NCBI GenBank assembly: GCA_937894935.1
Contig: CALAYC010000195.1
Coordinates: 1-26,893 of the forward strand
Length of the DNA: 26,893 nucleotides
Reading direction: 5' to 3'
DNA from: an uncultured Verrucomicrobiota bacterium
GTDB lineage: Bacteria > Verrucomicrobiota > Verrucomicrobiia > Limisphaerales > JADLHS01
Positions 23,366 through 26,893 of this stretch are shown one piece after another. Made by a program: the position numbers and the translations under genes. The notes below the pieces were generated by a model. The model saw only the letters and a program-made list of their open reading frames with translations, made no database searches and was not told the origin of the DNA. The number at the start of each line of letters is the position of its first letter. The stretch's first letter is position 1.

Positions 23366-25842
23366 TGAGTTTCGTGCACCGATTGATTGGCGGCATTTTA
23401 ATTTTCGGTCTGACGACACTCAGCGCGGTCGGATCGCTGTTACCACCTGTGCAAGTGGGAAACATTCTCAAAATAACCAATGGCAACGTCCGGCTCGAAT
23501 ACGACTTGAGCACGGGGCGAGCGGATTTCCTGTGGCAACACCATCGCAAGGTCGCCGGCTTTTACGCCGGGTTCGGCCTCTATGACAACGATGTACTGAC
23601 GAATTACATCACGGGAACGATTTACGAAAACCGGTCGTGGAGCGTGGCCAGTAACAGCGTCGTAGTGACTTCATCGCACAGCACTCTGCCAACGCTGAAA
23701 CAGATTTTCATCTTCGACAACGACGACAGTTTTCTGATGCGCATCGAAGTGATCGGAACATCTTTGCAATCGCGTTGGATGGGACCGCTCGTGATGGATC
23801 AGGTCGGCGGCGTGGATATCGGAGATTACAATGACAACCGCGCACTCACTGTTCCGTTCGACAACGACTCGTTCACCTTCAGTTACAACGCCATGCCAAT
23901 CAATAACACGAGCATGAGCTACGAGGTTGGCGCGTTTTACGACAACACCACGCGTCACGGCCTCGTGGTTGGCTCGGTCACGCATGACACGTGGAAAACC
24001 GGCGTGTATTTCGAGGGTACGAATAATCGCCTCGACGTGCTCAACGTTTTCGGCGGCGTCACATCGAGCGATACTCGCGACGCGTTGGAACACAATTTGG
24101 TGAAAGGAAATATTCTCGTTTCGCCGACAGTTTATGTGGGATTCACGTCTGATTGGCGTCAGGGATTGGAAGCATTTGCCGACGCCAACGCCGCCATCGC
24201 GCCACGTTTGCAATGGGACGACGGTGTGCCCTTCGGCTGGAACAGTTGGTATGCCTACGCGTCCGGTGTCAATCTCTCCAACGCCTCCGCAGCTTCGTGG
24301 TTTATTAAAACCAATCTGCAACCGAATAATTTTCACAACGAAGGCGTGGTTTACATCAACCTCGATTCGTATTGGGATAATTTCAGCGACGCACAGCTTC
24401 TGCAATTCACGCGCCTCTGTCACAGCAACGGCCAACGCGCCGGCATTTATCATTCGCCGTTTGTGTATTGGGGCACGGCGACGCAAGGCTCGAATGCTTT
24501 CATGACCGGCAGCAGCACGTATCGCTGGAGTCATGCGTATCTGCGCGCGCCGAACGGCGACATTTTATCGCATAACGGCGCCATTGCGCTCGACCCCACG
24601 CATCCCGGCGTGAAACAGATGACTGCTTACCTGATTAACTATTTCCATTCGCGCGGCTTTGATTACTTGAAAATGGATTTCCTCTCGCACGGCGCGATTG
24701 AAGGCGTGCATTACGACACGAATGTGTTCACCGGCATTCAGGCGTTCAATCAAGGCATGCAATATCTCGTCACGCAGAACAAAGGTCGCATGTTCCTCAG
24801 CGCCTCCATTGCACCACTGTTTCCGTATCGGTACGCGCACGCGCGCCGGATTTATTGTGATGCCGCCAGCTCAATCAACGACACTCGCAACACGATGCAG
24901 GCGGTCAATTACGGTTGGTGGATGCATGGTCGGCTCTATCAGTTCAACGATCCTGACATGATGAAATTCGCTGGCGCAACCGCGAATGAAAATCAAAGCC
25001 GCCTCATCAATTGCGCCATCAGCGGCACGGTTTTTCTCAATAGCGACGATCTCGCTTCTCTCACCGGACAAGCATTGGCGCAAAATTATCTGACCCGCGC
25101 CGCGATGAATGAAGTTGCGCGCGCAGGCGTTTCTTTCCGCCCCGTCGAAGGTAATACCGGCAAGAACGCGAGCGATGTTTTCGTTCAAAAGGACAACAAC
25201 ACCTGGTACGTCGCGGTTTTCAATTACTCCGATTTCGGCACAACCAAAAACCTGAACCTCGCGCGCCTCGGCATTTCCGGAACGCCTTACACTGCGGTTG
25301 ATTTATGGAGCGGCAACGTATCCACCGTGAACGTTACGACCTGGAACGTCAATCTCGGCGCGCGTCAGGCCAAACTGTTTCGCCTCGGTAAAGGCAGCAC
25401 GAGCGCTATCGGCCCGACCAATCGCACGCTTGTCGTCGGCAGTTCCACGACGTTGACAACAGTTGCCTCCGGCACGCCGCCTTTCACTTACACGTGGCGC
25501 AAGAACGGCGTGATTATTCCCGGACAGAACACCAGCAGCCTCACTATCAATCCGGTTAACGTCAGCGACGCAGGAGTTTATTCGGTACAAGTGAATGGCG
25601 GGTTCCGCAACGTGACAAACTTCGCCACGTTGTCAGCGACCAGTGCACCGACACTCAACTCCCTCAAGAGAGGCAATCAACTCCAACTCGACTGGCCGCT
25701 GAGTCATACCGGTTGGAAATTGCAATCGCTGACCACGCTGGACGCCGATTGGGAAATCGTCACCGGCTCGGAATTCACCAACACGTGGCACACGCCGTTC
25801 GAACCAACCGCCTTTGCGTTTTTTCGCCTGCTTTCGCCCTGA
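23365..25842 (+). CDS. GH27/GH36-like alpha-galactosidase-type glycosidase with Ig-like domain
   Basis: This 825-residue protein starts at the ATG overlapping the pseudopilin stop and has a signal peptide (MSFVHRLIGGILIFGLTTLS). An N-terminal beta-sandwich (about 30-280) precedes a TIM barrel (about 285-570) with clan GH-D marks: FGWNSW (290-295), a candidate nucleophile D438 in YLKMDFL, a candidate acid/base D499 in RRIYCDAASS, and FNDPDMM (527-533). A beta domain follows (about 600-675), then an Ig-like domain (about 682-758, TYTWRKNGV and DAGVYSVQVNG) and a C-terminal module ending FFRLLSP. The clan suggests retaining action on alpha-galactosides or a related sugar, but the acid/base assignment is uncertain. 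It is followed after 20 nt by a sugar porter gene, suggesting import of its product. Confidence 0.88.
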   Translation: MSFVHRLIGGILIFGLTTLSAVGSLLPPVQVGNILKITNGNVRLEYDLSTGRADFLWQHHRKVAGFYAGFGLYDNDVLTNYITGTIYENRSWSVASNSVVVTSSHSTLPTLKQIFIFDNDDSFLMRIEVIGTSLQSRWMGPLVMDQVGGVDIGDYNDNRALTVPFDNDSFTFSYNAMPINNTSMSYEVGAFYDNTTRHGLVVGSVTHDTWKTGVYFEGTNNRLDVLNVFGGVTSSDTRDALEHNLVKGNILVSPTVYVGFTSDWRQGLEAFADANAAIAPRLQWDDGVPFGWNSWYAYASGVNLSNASAASWFIKTNLQPNNFHNEGVVYINLDSYWDNFSDAQLLQFTRLCHSNGQRAGIYHSPFVYWGTATQGSNAFMTGSSTYRWSHAYLRAPNGDILSHNGAIALDPTHPGVKQMTAYLINYFHSRGFDYLKMDFLSHGAIEGVHYDTNVFTGIQAFNQGMQYLVTQNKGRMFLSASIAPLFPYRYAHARRIYCDAASSINDTRNTMQAVNYGWWMHGRLYQFNDPDMMKFAGATANENQSRLINCAISGTVFLNSDDLASLTGQALAQNYLTRAAMNEVARAGVSFRPVEGNTGKNASDVFVQKDNNTWYVAVFNYSDFGTTKNLNLARLGISGTPYTAVDLWSGNVSTVNVTTWNVNLGARQAKLFRLGKGSTSAIGPTNRTLVVGSSTTLTTVASGTPPFTYTWRKNGVIIPGQNTSSLTINPVNVSDAGVYSVQVNGGFRNVTNFATLSATSAPTLNSLKRGNQLQLDWPLSHTGWKLQSLTTLDADWEIVTGSEFTNTWHTPFEPTAFAFFRLLSP

Positions 25843-25862
25843 AAACCTGATTTAAGACCGGC

Positions 25863-26893
25863 ATGATCACCGCAACTCAAACCGAAACATCTTCGCTCCG
25901 CGCTCAGTTCAACCTCGGCTACGTCTGGCTTATTTCGCTCGTCGCCGCCATGGGCGGTCTGCTGTTCGGTTGGGATTGGGTCGTCATCGGCGGCGCAAAA
26001 CCGTTTTTTCAACGTTACTTTGAACTGACAAACGAAGCACAGATCGGCTGGGCGAACAGTTGCGCGTTGATCGGCTGCCTTGCGGGTGCGTTAATCGCCG
26101 GCGGCTTGAGCGACCGCTTCGGACGGAAACGATTATTACTCGTCGCCGCATTGCTGTTTGCCATCACATCGCTCGGCAATGCGCTGGCGCACAACTTCAC
26201 CGTCTTCATCGCGTGGCGCATCTTCGGAGGCGTGGCGATTGGTTTGGCGTCGAATCTTTCACCGATGTACATCGCTGAGGTTGCTCCGGCACAACTTCGC
26301 GGACGACTGGTTTCCATCAATCAACTCACCATCGTCATCGGCATTCTGCTCGCGCAATACATCAACTGGTTTCTCGTCCGAAATCTTCCGGAAGGCGCGA
26401 CGAATGAATTCATCCGCAACTCGTGGTTCGGTCAACAAGGCTGGCGCTGGATGTTTGGTTTAACCGCCGCGCCATCGCTGCTGTTTCTCCTCGGTTTGTT
26501 GCTCGTGCCGGAAAGTCCGCGTTGGCTCGCCAAGAACGGACAAACCGACCGCGCCCGCAATATCCTGACCCGAATCGGCGGAGCGACCTATGCCGAAGGG
26601 GCGCTCAACGAAATCAAATCCACCGTCCAATCGGAAGCATCGGAGCGCGTAAGTTTCAGGGAATTGCTCGCGCCGCGGATGCGCAAAGTGTTGGCGCTGG
26701 GAATCACGCTGGCGGTGTTTCAGCAATGGTGCGGTATCAACGTCATCTTCAACTATGCCGAAGAAATTTTCCGCGCTGCCGGCTACGACATTTCGTCCGT
26801 GTTGAAAAACATCGCGTGGACCGGTTCAGTGAACCTCGTTTTCACATTCATTGCGCTGGGCGTCGTGGATCGCGGAGGGCGCCGTCCGCTGAT
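25863..26893 (+). CDS. MFS sugar porter (3' end outside window)
   Basis: The gene starts at ATG 25863, 20 nt after the glycosidase stop, and stays open to the window end (343 codons). The protein begins MITATQTETSSLRAQFNLGY, then shows sugar-porter marks in order: FGWDWVVIGGA in helix 1, the SDRFGRKR loop motif between helices 2 and 3, PMYIAEVAPAQLRGR after helix 4, QQGWRWMFG, VPESPRWLAKNG at the end of the N-half, a cytoplasmic loop with EIKS, QQWCGINVIFNYAEEIF in helix 7, and DRGGRRPL at the end of the visible part. It resembles XylE/GLUT-type proton or facilitated importers of monosaccharides. As the last visible gene of the operon it probably imports the sugar released by the glycosidase. 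Confidence 0.93.
   Translation, partial: MITATQTETSSLRAQFNLGYVWLISLVAAMGGLLFGWDWVVIGGAKPFFQRYFELTNEAQIGWANSCALIGCLAGALIAGGLSDRFGRKRLLLVAALLFAITSLGNALAHNFTVFIAWRIFGGVAIGLASNLSPMYIAEVAPAQLRGRLVSINQLTIVIGILLAQYINWFLVRNLPEGATNEFIRNSWFGQQGWRWMFGLTAAPSLLFLLGLLLVPESPRWLAKNGQTDRARNILTRIGGATYAEGALNEIKSTVQSEASERVSFRELLAPRMRKVLALGITLAVFQQWCGINVIFNYAEEIFRAAGYDISSVLKNIAWTGSVNLVFTFIALGVVDRGGRRPL

Noticed and set aside
1..26893. CRISPR array, insertion sequence, integrase or prophage
   Set aside because: No regularly spaced repeats, transposase motifs or phage proteins were found on either strand.

Overview
The window looks like chromosomal DNA of a Verrucomicrobiota bacterium, probably near Pedosphaera/Limisphaerales. 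This rests on gene content, not on a marker gene. The signs are a PEP-CTERM protein, a pseudopilin with a C-terminal DGHV motif next to a glycoside hydrolase, secreted proteins with Ig-like domains and a shared C-terminal module ending in FYRV/FFRV/FFRL, weak Shine-Dalgarno sequences, and abundant glycoside hydrolase genes. No transposase, integrase, CRISPR array or phage gene was seen.

Region 1 (1-8011): the 3' part of a PAS/HisKA sensor kinase on the plus strand, then four minus-strand genes that read as one unit. In transcription order these are a small secreted Ig/carbohydrate-binding-like protein, a 1171-residue GH78 alpha-L-rhamnosidase (ATGA overlap), a membrane sensor kinase with two copies of a galactose-binding-like ectodomain, and a LuxR-type response regulator. 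A domain of the same type as the kinase ectodomain also sits inside the rhamnosidase, so the unit reads as a sugar-sensing two-component system attached to its own enzyme.

Region 2 (8319-9917): tRNA-Pro(CGG) on the minus strand and a protoporphyrinogen oxidase gene (hemG/hemY type) on the plus strand.

Region 3 (9918-17833): a complete urea ABC importer operon urtABCDE on the minus strand. A candidate sigma-54 promoter and a dyad lie upstream of urtA, and a perfect GC-rich hairpin lies between urtA and urtB. Divergent from it is an outer-membrane beta-barrel gene ending in a strong terminator. UrtE carries an insertion of about 22 residues, and UrtA carries a tandem heptad repeat.

Region 4 (17900-18656): yajQ-type gene (minus), tRNA-Ala(GGC) with a recognisable promoter, and a long hairpin terminator.

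Region 5 (18760-26893): a carbohydrate locus. A PEP-CTERM surface protein and an AraC-family regulator are followed by a tight operon: a three-repeat secreted protein, a pseudopilin, a GH27/GH36-like glycosidase with Ig and C-terminal modules, and an MFS sugar porter cut by the window end. Two 41-bp elements with the same layout (paired GTCCAT half-sites 21 bp apart, flanked by ACCGG and ending in TTCC) lie upstream of the PEP-CTERM gene and upstream of the operon. They are strong candidates for the operators of the AraC regulator encoded between them. Together these parts are the best candidate here for a little-described system: a surface-anchored protein, a pilin-like protein, a repeat protein, a glycosidase and a sugar porter under one regulator.
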